Shown: one piece after another, positions 34,299 through 41,924 of the stretch
Layout: each line of letters opens with the position of its first letter
Position numbering within the stretch: position 1 is the first letter of the stretch
Origin: an uncultured Rhodospirillales bacterium
Lineage (GTDB): Bacteria > Pseudomonadota > Alphaproteobacteria > CAAGCB01 > CAG-977
Reading direction: 5' to 3'
NCBI GenBank assembly: GCA_902777205.1
Contig: CACYSU010000002.1
Span: 1 to 64,000 of the forward strand
DNA length: 64,000 nucleotides
Program-made: the position numbers and the translations under genes
The notes under the pieces: generated by a model
Databases searched by the model: none
Told to the model about the DNA's origin: nothing
Seen by the model: only the letters and a program-made list of their open reading frames with translations

Positions 34299-34317
34299 TC
34301 CGGCGGCCTAGGCCGGA
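34299..34317. promoter_or_regulatory. Palindromic operator candidate between regulator and MATE gene
   Basis: TCCGGC...GCCGGA flank the perfect 12-base palindrome CGGCCTAGGCCG (34304-34315). A second imperfect palindrome, TATATAGCGGCCATATA, lies at about 34399-34415. The interval 34208-34526 holds no gene; besides these it carries the MATE promoter candidate. Confidence 0.4.
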
Positions 34318-34474
34318 CGGTCTAAACCTTTCGGCCAAAATCAGCTTTATTTTGTGACGCAAAGCATTTCAAAACAACATATGGTGTATCCGGCCTCTTT
34401 TTATATAGCGGCCATATAACGGACTTTTTAACAAAAACGGCGCGTTTTATTTTATTGAGAAAACGAATCCGCAT

Positions 34475-34503
34475 TTTACTTTTTCCGTTTTTAATCCTAT
34501 ATT
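34475..34503 (+). promoter_or_regulatory. Promoter candidate of the MATE gene
   Basis: TTTACT (34475-34480), 17 bases, TATATT (34498-34503). Transcription would start about 17 bases before the ATG. Confidence 0.5.
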
Positions 34504-34526
34504 CCTGTCGCGCGAAAGGAAAACGG

Positions 34527-35906
34527 ATGATACTGAAATCGAAAAAAATTGATATGCTGGACGGCGCGCTGCTGCCGTCGATGCTGCGCTTCGCCCTGCC
34601 GCTGATGGCGTCCAGCGTTCTGCAGCTGTTGTTCAACGCGTCCGACATCGCCGTTGTCGGGCATTTCGGTTCAACCCATTCGCTGGCGGCCGTCGGATCG
34701 ACCACGACATTGGTCAGCTTGCTGACGAATTTCTTCATCGGGCTCAGCATCGGCACGAACGTTCTGGCGTCGCGCTGTCTGGGGGCGAAGGATTTCAAAC
34801 TGCTGCGCCACGTTGTCCACACGTCGCTGGCCTTAGGGCTGATCGCCGGCGTTTTTTCGGCATCCGTCGGCCTGACGCAATCCGAACGGATTTTAACGTG
34901 GATGCAAACGCCCGACAGCGTCCTGCCGCTGTCGCTGACGTACACGCGGATATTCTTTTTCGGCATGGTTCCGACGGCGATCTACAATTTCGGCGCGGCG
35001 ATTTTGTACGCCAACGGCGAAACGAAAAAACCGCTGATCTTCCTGATCGTTTCCGGCATTACGAACGTCATTTTGAATTTGGTTTTCGTCATTTGCTTCA
35101 ATATGGACGTGGCCGGCGTCGCGACCGCCACCGTCATCGCCCAAACGCTGGCCATGACGCTGGTTCTGATATCGCTGGGCAAACGCCGCGACTCGTCCAG
35201 AATCTTCATCAACCAAATCCGTTTGAACTGGAACATCGTCTGGAACATTTTGAAACTGGGCGTCCCCGCGGGATTCCAAAGCATCGTTTTCAGCCTGTCC
35301 AACATGGTGATCCAATCCGCCATCAATTCGTTCGGCCCCGTGTATATGGCGGGCGCGGCGGCGTCGCAAAACGTCGATTGCTTCATCTGGATCAGCATGA
35401 ACGCGTTCCAGCCGACCGCCACCACGTTCATCAGCCGCAACATCGGCGCGAAACGCTACGCCCGCATCAACAAAATCACACGCTGTGCGCTGGCCTGCGC
35501 GTTTGTCACCGGCATCATCGTCGGCAGCTTCGCCGTCTTTTTCGGCACGTTGCTGCTGGGCGTCTATACCGGCGATCCGGCGGCGATTTCGGCGGGGCTG
35601 CTGCGCCTGCGCACAGTCGGCATCCCTTATGCGCTGTGCGGATTGATGGATGTGATGACGGGAGCGCTGCGCGGATTGGGGTCTTCGTTCGTTCCCGCCG
35701 TGATCGCCCTTTTGGGCGCGTGCGGCCTGCGGCTGGCCTGGATTGCCACGCTGTTCCAGATCCCGAAATACCACACGTTCACACTGCTGTTTTTGTCCTA
35801 CCCCGTTTCATGGGCGGTGACGGCGGTGGTGCTGGCGGCCGCCTATGTGATCGTGCGGCGCAAATATCCGGCGCATGACGAACCCGCTCCCGCGCCGGTT
35901 TTATAA
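34527..35906 (+). CDS. MATE-family multidrug/toxin efflux transporter
   Basis: A 459-residue inner-membrane exporter with twelve predicted helices in two halves; the first begins at LLPSMLRFALPLMASSVLQL (about residues 14-33) and the second at VPAGFQSIVFSLSNMVIQSA (about 247-266), the usual internal duplication of MATE proteins. It would exchange Na+ or H+ for organic cations or metabolites. The ATG at 34527 with SD GAAAGGA was chosen over the longer frame. Divergent from a NarL-type regulator gene, which suggests regulation by it. Converges with the chagasin-like gene with 10 bases between stops. Confidence 0.93.
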   Translation: MILKSKKIDMLDGALLPSMLRFALPLMASSVLQLLFNASDIAVVGHFGSTHSLAAVGSTTTLVSLLTNFFIGLSIGTNVLASRCLGAKDFKLLRHVVHTSLALGLIAGVFSASVGLTQSERILTWMQTPDSVLPLSLTYTRIFFFGMVPTAIYNFGAAILYANGETKKPLIFLIVSGITNVILNLVFVICFNMDVAGVATATVIAQTLAMTLVLISLGKRRDSSRIFINQIRLNWNIVWNILKLGVPAGFQSIVFSLSNMVIQSAINSFGPVYMAGAAASQNVDCFIWISMNAFQPTATTFISRNIGAKRYARINKITRCALACAFVTGIIVGSFAVFFGTLLLGVYTGDPAAISAGLLRLRTVGIPYALCGLMDVMTGALRGLGSSFVPAVIALLGACGLRLAWIATLFQIPKYHTFTLLFLSYPVSWAVTAVVLAAAYVIVRRKYPAHDEPAPAPVL

Positions 35907-35916
35907 AGTTAAAAGG

Positions 35917-36303
35917 TCATTCCACCACGTCAAAGGTGAAAACGGCTTTTTGATCCGTCTGCCTGTTCAGCTTTTCCCACGGCCGGTAATAATATCCCGT
36001 GACCGTGACCTTGCCCGCGCGCGCGGCGGTAAAGGACAGCTCTTTCGTTCCGCCCGCGCCCAAAAACGGCGAATCGGACGCGACATAATTTTCATCCGCG
36101 CCCGTCAAAACGTTCTGGTCGTGCGGGAAAAAGAAAAACTGCCACGAATATCCCGTGGACGGGTTTTCCGGCAGCCGGACGACGACGCGTCCGCCGGCGG
36201 GAATGACGAAAGTCTGCCCGTTGTTTTGCTCCGTCACCTGAAACGGCGCGGCGGCGCAGGCGGACAATACGGCGCACAAAGCGGCGATCACAACTTTTTT
36301 CAT
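35917..36303 (-). CDS. Chagasin-like (I42) cysteine protease inhibitor lipoprotein
   Basis: A 128-residue lipoprotein: signal peptide MKKVVIAALCAVLSAC with lipobox LSAC (Cys 16). The mature part carries the three inhibitory loops of chagasin-family inhibitors in order: NPSTGYSW (about 54-61), GAGGTKE (about 90-96) and RPWE (about 115-118). Such inhibitors block papain-like cysteine proteases; in a bacterium the target may be an own, competitor or host protease. The ATG at 36303 overlaps the end of kdsB by one base or so, so it is read together with kdsB. Length is typical for the family plus the signal. Confidence 0.88.
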   Translation of the reverse strand: MKKVVIAALCAVLSACAAAPFQVTEQNNGQTFVIPAGGRVVVRLPENPSTGYSWQFFFFPHDQNVLTGADENYVASDSPFLGAGGTKELSFTAARAGKVTVTGYYYRPWEKLNRQTDQKAVFTFDVVE

Positions 36304-36304
36304 C

Positions 36305-37078
36305 TCACACCCCCAATTTCCGATAGGCTTCCAGTTCTTCAATCGTGTTGATGTCGGCGGGCGCGTTTTCAATCAGCTTGATCTTGTCAACGATCAACGC
36401 CTGAACGTGATACCCGTTTTGCAAAAACCGCAGCTGCTCCAGCTTTTCGCGCTTTTCCAAAACGGCCTCGCCCATTTGCGGGAATTTCATCAAAACGTTC
36501 GTCTTGAAAACATAAATGCCGATGTGGTGGTAGTAATCCTGATACGGGCATTTTTCCACGTCGCGGACATAGGGCGCCAGACTGCGCGTGAAATAAACGG
36601 CGCGCCCCTGCGTTTCGCCTTTTTCCAACCCCATGACGATTTTGACGTTGTTCGGGTTTTCGGCGTCCTCCCGCGTTTTAAAGACCATGCCGCACGTCGC
36701 CAGATCGCAATCGGTTTCCTCGATGATTTTGATCAGCCGGTTGTTGATCGCGGGATCGACGTTGATGTTGTCGCCCTGAAAATTGACGGCGATGTCGTAT
36801 TTCGCGCCGTCGGGGTCGATTTCTTTCAGCGCGGTCGCGATCCTGTCCGTTCCGGACGGCAGGTTCGGGTCGGTCAAAACGCACGTCGCGCCGAAACTTT
36901 CGGCAACGTCCCTGATTTCCCTGTCGCCGGCCGCGATGCACACGTCGCCTTTGATCGCGGCTTTGACGTGTTCGTAAACGTGCTGGATCAACGGCTTTCC
37001 GTTAATGTCGCGCAAGGGCTTGTTCGGCAGACGCGTCGCCGCCAACCGCACGGGAATCATCGTAATCACTTTGCTCAT
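36305..37078 (-). CDS. kdsB: 3-deoxy-manno-octulosonate cytidylyltransferase (CMP-Kdo synthetase)
   Basis: Activates Kdo for lipopolysaccharide core synthesis, which shows a Gram-negative outer membrane. The 257-residue protein has the nucleotide-binding start IPVRLAATRLPNKPL (about 8-22), GKPLIQHVYEH (about 26-36), the NFQGDNINVDP segment (about 98-108; the usual NxQGDEP is altered) and YQDYYHHIGIYVFK (about 183-196). Normal length. ATG at 37078 lies 12 bases after the HAD phosphatase gene; the chagasin-like gene follows directly. KdsC-like phosphatase activity could come from the HAD neighbour, but that one looks different. Confidence 0.93.
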   Translation of the reverse strand: MSKVITMIPVRLAATRLPNKPLRDINGKPLIQHVYEHVKAAIKGDVCIAAGDREIRDVAESFGATCVLTDPNLPSGTDRIATALKEIDPDGAKYDIAVNFQGDNINVDPAINNRLIKIIEETDCDLATCGMVFKTREDAENPNNVKIVMGLEKGETQGRAVYFTRSLAPYVRDVEKCPYQDYYHHIGIYVFKTNVLMKFPQMGEAVLEKREKLEQLRFLQNGYHVQALIVDKIKLIENAPADINTIEELEAYRKLGV

Positions 37079-37090
37079 TTTATCCTCGCT

Positions 37091-37744
37091 TTATTTCTGC
37101 TGTTCCAGCCATTGTTTGAATTCGACCACGTCGCGCACCTCCGGCACGCCGCGCAGATCGGCGGGCGAATCCGTCGTGAACTCGCTGCGCATCCGGACGC
37201 ATCGCGCGCCGACGGCCTTGGCGGCGTACAGGTTGTAGATCCGGTCGTCCACCAACACGGTTTCATCCGCGTTCAACCCGTATTTTTCAAAGCATTGACG
37301 CAGCATATCCTCTTTGGCGGTATCGTGCATGAATTTGCCGTGCCGGACACATTCGATCGTCAGAAAGTCCGTCACGTCTTTCAACAAAACGTTCAGCAGC
37401 TTCTTTTTCGTTTCAACGTCGAACGTCGCGGACAAAGTGAACTGCCGGTATCCCGCCGCGTTCAGATCGCGCAAAGTTTCGACGACGTGCGGATACAGCG
37501 GCCGGTTGTTGAAAAATTCGGGCGAAGCGCAAAAATCCCTGTCCATTTGCACGCCCTTTGTCGGGTGGGTTTTCAACTCCAAAGCCCCGTATTCCGGCGC
37601 GACGGGCAGGACTTTCGGCAAATCGGCCCATTGCAGACCGGCGTAATCGTTTTTATAGTTCGGATGGTTCGTCAAAAAATGGTAATAGGCGAAATTGATG
37701 TTCGCCAGCACGCCGTCCACATCCCAGAAAATGTTTTTAATCAC
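37091..37744 (-). CDS. HAD-superfamily hydrolase
   Basis: A 217-residue phosphatase-like protein. Motif I DVDGVLANINF (Asp about 7 and 9) is intact, motif II is in FTLSATF (Ser/Thr about 113), the Lys is in the following KKKLLN stretch, and motif IV is VDDRIYNL (about 168-175). The cap region is large (about 20-90) and contains HP-NYKNDYAG, not recognised. Start is a GTG at 37744 with SD AAGGG; the frame from 37795 would extend it without support. Substrate unknown. Located 12 bases before kdsB on the same strand. Confidence 0.85.
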   Translation of the reverse strand: MIKNIFWDVDGVLANINFAYYHFLTNHPNYKNDYAGLQWADLPKVLPVAPEYGALELKTHPTKGVQMDRDFCASPEFFNNRPLYPHVVETLRDLNAAGYRQFTLSATFDVETKKKLLNVLLKDVTDFLTIECVRHGKFMHDTAKEDMLRQCFEKYGLNADETVLVDDRIYNLYAAKAVGARCVRMRSEFTTDSPADLRGVPEVRDVVEFKQWLEQQK

Positions 37745-37805
37745 CGCATCACCCTTTAAAAAGCTTGATACAGGATAAACCGCCCCGCCCTGCAACGCAA
37801 GCCCT

Positions 37806-39125
37806 TTAAACCAAACGCCCGAACAGGTCGTATTCGGTCACGTCGGTGATTTTGACTTTGACGAACGTTCCGGCTTCGACGAAATCCTTTGACGTGAAAT
37901 AAACCTTTCCGTCAACGTCGTACCCGTTGGAATAGTCGCGGCCGAAAAACATATCCTCGTCCTCGTCAAACCCTTCGCACAAAACGTCGCAGGTTTCGCC
38001 GACGCGCTTTTGCTGCAGCTCGAAACTGATTTGCGCCTGCGCCGTCATCAACGCGTCCAGCCGTTCGCGCTTGACCTCGTCGTCGATCTGGTCGGGATAG
38101 TCATAGGCGGGCGTCCCCTCTTCGCGCGAATAGGCGAACGCCCCCAAACGGTTCAGCTTCGCTTCCTTGACGAAAGCCAGCAATTCCGCGAACCGCGCGT
38201 CCGTTTCCCCCGCGAATCCGACAATGACGGTCGTGCGGATCACGATGTCGGGCATCGCGCGGCGCAGCTTTTCAATGACGGATTTGATCTGCGCCTTGTT
38301 CCCGTGACGGTTCATCCGTTTCAACACAGCGTCGGAAATATGCTGGATCGGCATATCCAGATAATGCAGGACGCGCGGATTCGTCCGCATTTCCTCGATC
38401 AGTTCGTCGTCGATTTTGTCGGGATAGCAATAGAAAATCCGAATCCACGGAATGTCCGTTTCCGCCGCCAACCGGCGCAGCAATTCGGCCAAAGCGGGCT
38501 TTTTATACAGGTCGATGCCGTAACGCGAGGTGTCTTCGGCGATCAGGTTCAGCTCTTTCGCCCCCGCCGCCGCCAGATCCTGCGCCTCTTCGACGATGCT
38601 TTCGATCGTGCGGGAACGGTACCGGCCGCGGATTCTGGGGATCGCGCAATAGGAACAGCGGTTGTCGCATCCCTCGGATATGCGCAGGAAAGCGGCCGGC
38701 GAATCGCCGGACAGCATCCGTTCGCCCTCGATGGACGTTTCCTCGTAATTTTTGAAATCGGCGTACTTTTCGGATTCAAGGGATTTGCGCACCGTTTCGA
38801 CGATGTCGTGAATTCCGCCCAAACCGGTCACGGCGTCGATTTCGGGCAGACGCTCCAAAATCTTGTCGCGCCACCGTTCGGCCAGACACCCCGTGACGAT
38901 CAGCTTTTTCAGCTTTCCCGTTTTTTTCAGCTTGGCGACCTCTTTGATCGTGGCGACGGATTCGTCCTTGGCGTCGCCGATGAACCCGCACGTGTTGATC
39001 AAAATCACCTCGGCTTCGTTCGCGTCGCCCGTGATTTCATAATGCGCGTCGTCCAAATGCGACAACATCATTTCGGTGTCGATCGTGTTTTTGGAACATC
39101 CCAAAGAAATAAATCCGATTTTCAT
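37806..39125 (-). CDS. rimO: Ribosomal protein S12 methylthiotransferase
   Basis: Radical-SAM enzyme with two 4Fe-4S clusters that adds a methylthio group to an Asp of ribosomal protein S12. In 439 residues: N-terminal UPF0004 domain with GCSKNTIDTE (Cys about 9) and two further cluster Cys (NTCGF about 46, TGCLAE about 79), radical-SAM CDNRCSYCAIP (about 153-163), and a C-terminal TRAM domain. Starting MKIGFISLGCSKN and the length mark RimO, not MiaB. It precedes the HAD gene by 61 bases and follows the Rrf2 regulator on the same strand. Confidence 0.95.
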   Translation of the reverse strand: MKIGFISLGCSKNTIDTEMMLSHLDDAHYEITGDANEAEVILINTCGFIGDAKDESVATIKEVAKLKKTGKLKKLIVTGCLAERWRDKILERLPEIDAVTGLGGIHDIVETVRKSLESEKYADFKNYEETSIEGERMLSGDSPAAFLRISEGCDNRCSYCAIPRIRGRYRSRTIESIVEEAQDLAAAGAKELNLIAEDTSRYGIDLYKKPALAELLRRLAAETDIPWIRIFYCYPDKIDDELIEEMRTNPRVLHYLDMPIQHISDAVLKRMNRHGNKAQIKSVIEKLRRAMPDIVIRTTVIVGFAGETDARFAELLAFVKEAKLNRLGAFAYSREEGTPAYDYPDQIDDEVKRERLDALMTAQAQISFELQQKRVGETCDVLCEGFDEDEDMFFGRDYSNGYDVDGKVYFTSKDFVEAGTFVKVKITDVTEYDLFGRLV

Positions 39126-39185
39126 AGCTTTCCCGCCGTGGTTAAAAATTCACGGACGCCATAATGAAACGGCGGGCGTTTGATG

Positions 39186-39617
39186 TCAAACCGATAAACG
39201 GTCCAACCGCTTTTTTTCGGATTTCAGCACGTCTTTCAACGTGATTTCAGCCATGGCCTTGCGGATTTTTTTGTTCAGCCCCGACCACATTTTGCACGCC
39301 GAACAATCGTTCGATTTCGGACAGAACGACTTGTCAACCACACATTCGACGACGGAAACCGTCCCCTCCATGGCCTCGACCACGTCCAGCAAAGTGATTT
39401 CCTTGGGCTGTTTCAACAGCCGCAGCCCGCCTTTCGCCCCGCGCAGGGATTCGATGAACCCCGCTTCGTTCAACGGCAGGATCAGCCGGCTGATGTATTT
39501 TTCGGAAATCTGCTGGGATTCGGCGATTTCCTTCATCAACCGCGGATTTTCCCCGTCGTGCAAAGCCAGATCCAGCAAAATCCGCCAGCCGTAACGTCCT
39601 TTTGTCGATATTTTCAT
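39186..39617 (-). CDS. Rrf2-family transcriptional regulator (IscR/CymR-like)
   Basis: A 143-residue winged-helix regulator. The start MKISTKGRYGWRILLDLA, recognition helix SEKYISRLILPL (about 38-49) and SLRGAKGGLRL (about 57-67) are typical. Four Cys at 92, 99, 105 and 108 sit where IscR-type proteins bind an Fe-S cluster (spacing 6-5-2), so it may sense Fe-S, iron or cysteine status. SD GGAAAGGAT before ATG at 39617. Divergent from a Cys-rich secreted peptide and cysK; the shared 145-base interval holds an inverted repeat that is a likely binding site. Confidence 0.93.
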   Translation of the reverse strand: MKISTKGRYGWRILLDLALHDGENPRLMKEIAESQQISEKYISRLILPLNEAGFIESLRGAKGGLRLLKQPKEITLLDVVEAMEGTVSVVECVVDKSFCPKSNDCSACKMWSGLNKKIRKAMAEITLKDVLKSEKKRLDRLSV

Positions 39618-39667
39618 CGCGTCATCCTTTCCGTTTGATCCCCTTATACCACAAAACGCCGGAAAAT

Positions 39668-39698
39668 AACCTGAAATTTAATCACTACCAAACAGGTT
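39668..39698. promoter_or_regulatory. Inverted repeat, candidate Rrf2 binding site
   Basis: AACCTG (39668-39673) and CAGGTT (39693-39698) form a perfect six-base inverted repeat separated by 19 A+T-rich bases. The right arm overlaps the -35 box TTGACA (39697-39702) of the peptide gene, so a bound protein would block that promoter; it is also upstream of the regulator's own start. Confidence 0.45.
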
Positions 39699-39725
39699 GA
39701 CATTTTTGAAAAACGGATGTAGCTT
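39697..39725 (+). promoter_or_regulatory. Promoter candidate of the Cys-rich peptide gene
   Basis: Perfect TTGACA (39697-39702), 17 bases, TAGCTT (39720-39725); the -10 box is weak. The start point would be about 30 bases before the ATG at 39762. Confidence 0.45.
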
Positions 39726-39761
39726 AAATAGTGTTTTCACTCTGACAGGAAAGGGATTAAC

Positions 39762-39893
39762 ATGAAAAAGGTTTGTTTGCTGGCTTTTGCCTGTATGCTG
39801 TACGCCTCCGCCGCGTTCGCGGCCTGCGGATGCGGACATCAACCGTGCGGCTGCGGATGCGGCGCGACGGCTGAATGCAACTGCGGAAAGTAA
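39762..39893 (+). CDS. Secreted Cys-rich micropeptide (43 residues)
   Basis: A complete small gene: SD GGAAAGGG, ATG at 39762, signal peptide MKKVCLLAFACMLYASAAFA (20 residues, cleavage after AFA), then a mature peptide of 23 residues with seven Cys in CGCG and CxC patterns (ACGCGHQPCGCGCG, then a final CNCGK) and one His. Nearly one third of the mature residues are Cys, as in metallothioneins; binding of a metal or of sulfur in the periplasm is a natural guess. A perfect 10-bp terminator follows. It lies between an Rrf2 regulator with cluster-type Cys and cysK. No known family recognised; it is too short for most gene callers. Confidence 0.75.
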   Translation: MKKVCLLAFACMLYASAAFAACGCGHQPCGCGCGATAECNCGK

Positions 39894-39911
39894 CGGATTG
39901 AAACGCGATTC

Positions 39912-39943
39912 GGGGCTTTCCGCCGCGGAAAGCCCCTTCTTTT
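39912..39943 (+). terminator. Terminator of the micropeptide gene
   Basis: Perfect stem GGGGCTTTCC (39912-39921) with GGAAAGCCCC (39927-39936), then TTCTTTT. It makes the peptide a separate transcript, with cysK served by partial read-through or its own start. Confidence 0.9.
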
Positions 39944-39965
39944 ATGAAATAAAACGAGGAATAAA

Positions 39966-40895
39966 ATGAAAGTGTTTAAAACTGTTTCGGAACTGGTCGG
40001 CCACACGCCCCTGATGGAATTGGCGCGCTTTGAACAGGCGGAAAATCTGGCCGCGACCGTTCTGGCCAAACTGGAAATGTTCAATCCCGCCGGATCGGTC
40101 AAGGACAGAATCGCCAAAGCGATGATCGACGACGCCGAACAAAAGGGGCTGCTGAAACCGGATTCGGTCATCATCGAACCGACCAGCGGCAACACGGGCA
40201 TCGGGCTGGCGGCGATCGGCGGATCGCGCGGCTATCGCGTCATTTTGACCATGCCCGAAACGATGAGCGTCGAACGCCGCAACCTGTTAAAGGCTTTCGG
40301 CGCGGAACTGGTGCTGACGCCGGGGGCGAAAGGCATGGCCGGCGCGGTTGAAAAGGCCGAGGAACTGGCCAAGGAAATTCCGAACGCCTTTATTCCGGGG
40401 CAATTTGTCAACCCCGCGAACCCCGCGGCGCACATGGCGACGACCGGCCCCGAAATCTGGCAGGACACGGACGGCAAGGTTGATTTCTTTGTCGCGGGCG
40501 TCGGCACGGGCGGCACGCTGTCGGGCGTCGGCGGCTATTTGAAAAAAATGAACCCCGCCGTCAAAGTCGTCGCGGTCGAACCCGACGCGTCCCCGCTGCT
40601 CAGCGAAGGCAAAGCGGGTCCCCACCCGATTCAGGGCATCGGCGCGAACTTCATCCCCGAAACGCTGGACAGGACGGTTTACGACGAAATCATCCGCGTG
40701 ACGGGCGAACAGGCGTTCAAAACCGGCCGTTTTCTGGCGCGCAAAGAAGGGCTGCTGGTCGGCATTTCGTCGGCGGCCGCCGTCTATGCGGCGTCCGAAA
40801 TCGCCAAACGTCCGGAAAACAAAGGCAAAACGATCGTCGCTTTGCTGCCCGACACCGGCGAACGCTACCTGTCCACCCCGATGTTTTCGGAATAA
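39966..40895 (+). CDS. cysK: Cysteine synthase A (O-acetylserine sulfhydrylase)
   Basis: PLP enzyme that joins sulfide and O-acetylserine to make cysteine. In 309 residues: PLP Lys in NPAGSVKDR (about 46), substrate loop [10 protein letters not shown] (about 73-82), phosphate-binding [12 protein letters not shown] (about 178-189) and C-terminal [13 protein letters not shown]. Normal length. SD CGAGG before ATG at 39966, 72 bases behind the micropeptide gene. Placing next to an Rrf2 regulator recalls CymR-type control of cysteine synthesis, where CysK itself signals to CymR; that this happens here is inference. Confidence 0.96.
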   Translation: MKVFKTVSELVGHTPLMELARFEQAENLAATVLAKLEMFNPAGSVKDRIAKAMIDDAEQKGLLKPDSVIIEPTSGNTGIGLAAIGGSRGYRVILTMPETMSVERRNLLKAFGAELVLTPGAKGMAGAVEKAEELAKEIPNAFIPGQFVNPANPAAHMATTGPEIWQDTDGKVDFFVAGVGTGGTLSGVGGYLKKMNPAVKVVAVEPDASPLLSEGKAGPHPIQGIGANFIPETLDRTVYDEIIRVTGEQAFKTGRFLARKEGLLVGISSAAAVYAASEIAKRPENKGKTIVALLPDTGERYLSTPMFSE

Positions 40896-40898
40896 TTG

Positions 40899-41924
40899 TC
40901 AAAAGGTCGATTTTTCCAAAACGACCGACGCATCCAGCCGCAGCAGCAAATCTGTCATCCGGCGCAAGAAAGTCCCGCCCAGCACCCGCAGCGGGACTTT
41001 TTTTCCCGCCTTTGACTGAAACGTGATCCTGTCCGGCGCGTTTAAAAACGCGGCCAGCGTCTTGGCGATTTCGGTGTTGCGCTGGCGGTGGGCGTTCGCC
41101 ATCGACAGATAGCCGGTGATCGCCGGAACGACCGCCGCGGCTTCCGCCGCGCCGGCGGCGTCCCCGCGCCGCAGATACAGCGTGTCGATGTAACGTTTGT
41201 ACCCGCGCACCAACCCGCTTTCCGTATAGGACGCCGAAAACGCCGTCACCGTTGCGCCGTCCAAAAAGTTTTTAAGGTCTTTCACCGGATCGCCCTTGCG
41301 CAAGAAATGCTTGAACGCCAAAACCAGCTGCCCCTGCTGCGCGTTTGAAACGCCGGACAGGGAAACGTCAACCGTCCACGCGCCCAGACATTTGTCGGAA
41401 ATTCCGGCTTTCAGCCTCATGTTCCCGTTTGCCGGCGAATAGGCGTATTCCCCCGTGACGTTCGCGCTGATCCGGTCGCATCCGGCCAGCATCAACGCGT
41501 ACAGCGGACGGTTCAAAACGTCTTCGGCCGGATTGAAAAAGGCCAGCGCGTCGATCACGCTTTCGTCGTCGCCTTTCAGCAGCCGCGCGACATCCGTCAG
41601 CCGCAGGGAAACCTTTTCGGCGTCAAACGCGATTTTGGACGGGACGCCGCCGCTTTCCCGATAATCGCGCACGGTAAACCGTTTAGTGTGGTTTTGCAGC
41701 GACGGCAAAGCGCGCGGCCGGACGGAAACGCCCTTTAACACGGCGACATCCGCCACGGTCAGCGAAATGTCGCGATACGAAACGGCGGCGTTGATCCCGT
41801 TGCGCGTCAAAAAGGCGTGAACGTTTTTCAGCTCCTCGTCCTTTTGCAATAAAACCATGAAAACGCCGCAAGCCGTGAACAGCAAAAACAAAATCACGAC
41901 GGCGACCCACATACTTTTCGTCAC
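40899..41924 (-). CDS. Unrecognised membrane-anchored protein
   Basis: A 341-residue protein with one N-terminal membrane helix (MWVAVVILFLLFTACGVFMVLL, about residues 5-25) and a large periplasmic part with many beta-type segments (e.g. KIAFDAEKVSLRLTDVARLL), a layout recalling YdgA/AsmA-like envelope proteins, though no family is recognised. Start is a GTG with SD GGAGG that overlaps the stop of the upstream gene (GTGA), so it is translationally coupled to the secreted 567-residue protein. It converges with cysK, three bases between the stops. Confidence 0.75.
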   Translation of the reverse strand: MTKSMWVAVVILFLLFTACGVFMVLLQKDEELKNVHAFLTRNGINAAVSYRDISLTVADVAVLKGVSVRPRALPSLQNHTKRFTVRDYRESGGVPSKIAFDAEKVSLRLTDVARLLKGDDESVIDALAFFNPAEDVLNRPLYALMLAGCDRISANVTGEYAYSPANGNMRLKAGISDKCLGAWTVDVSLSGVSNAQQGQLVLAFKHFLRKGDPVKDLKNFLDGATVTAFSASYTESGLVRGYKRYIDTLYLRRGDAAGAAEAAAVVPAITGYLSMANAHRQRNTEIAKTLAAFLNAPDRITFQSKAGKKVPLRVLGGTFLRRMTDLLLRLDASVVLEKSTF

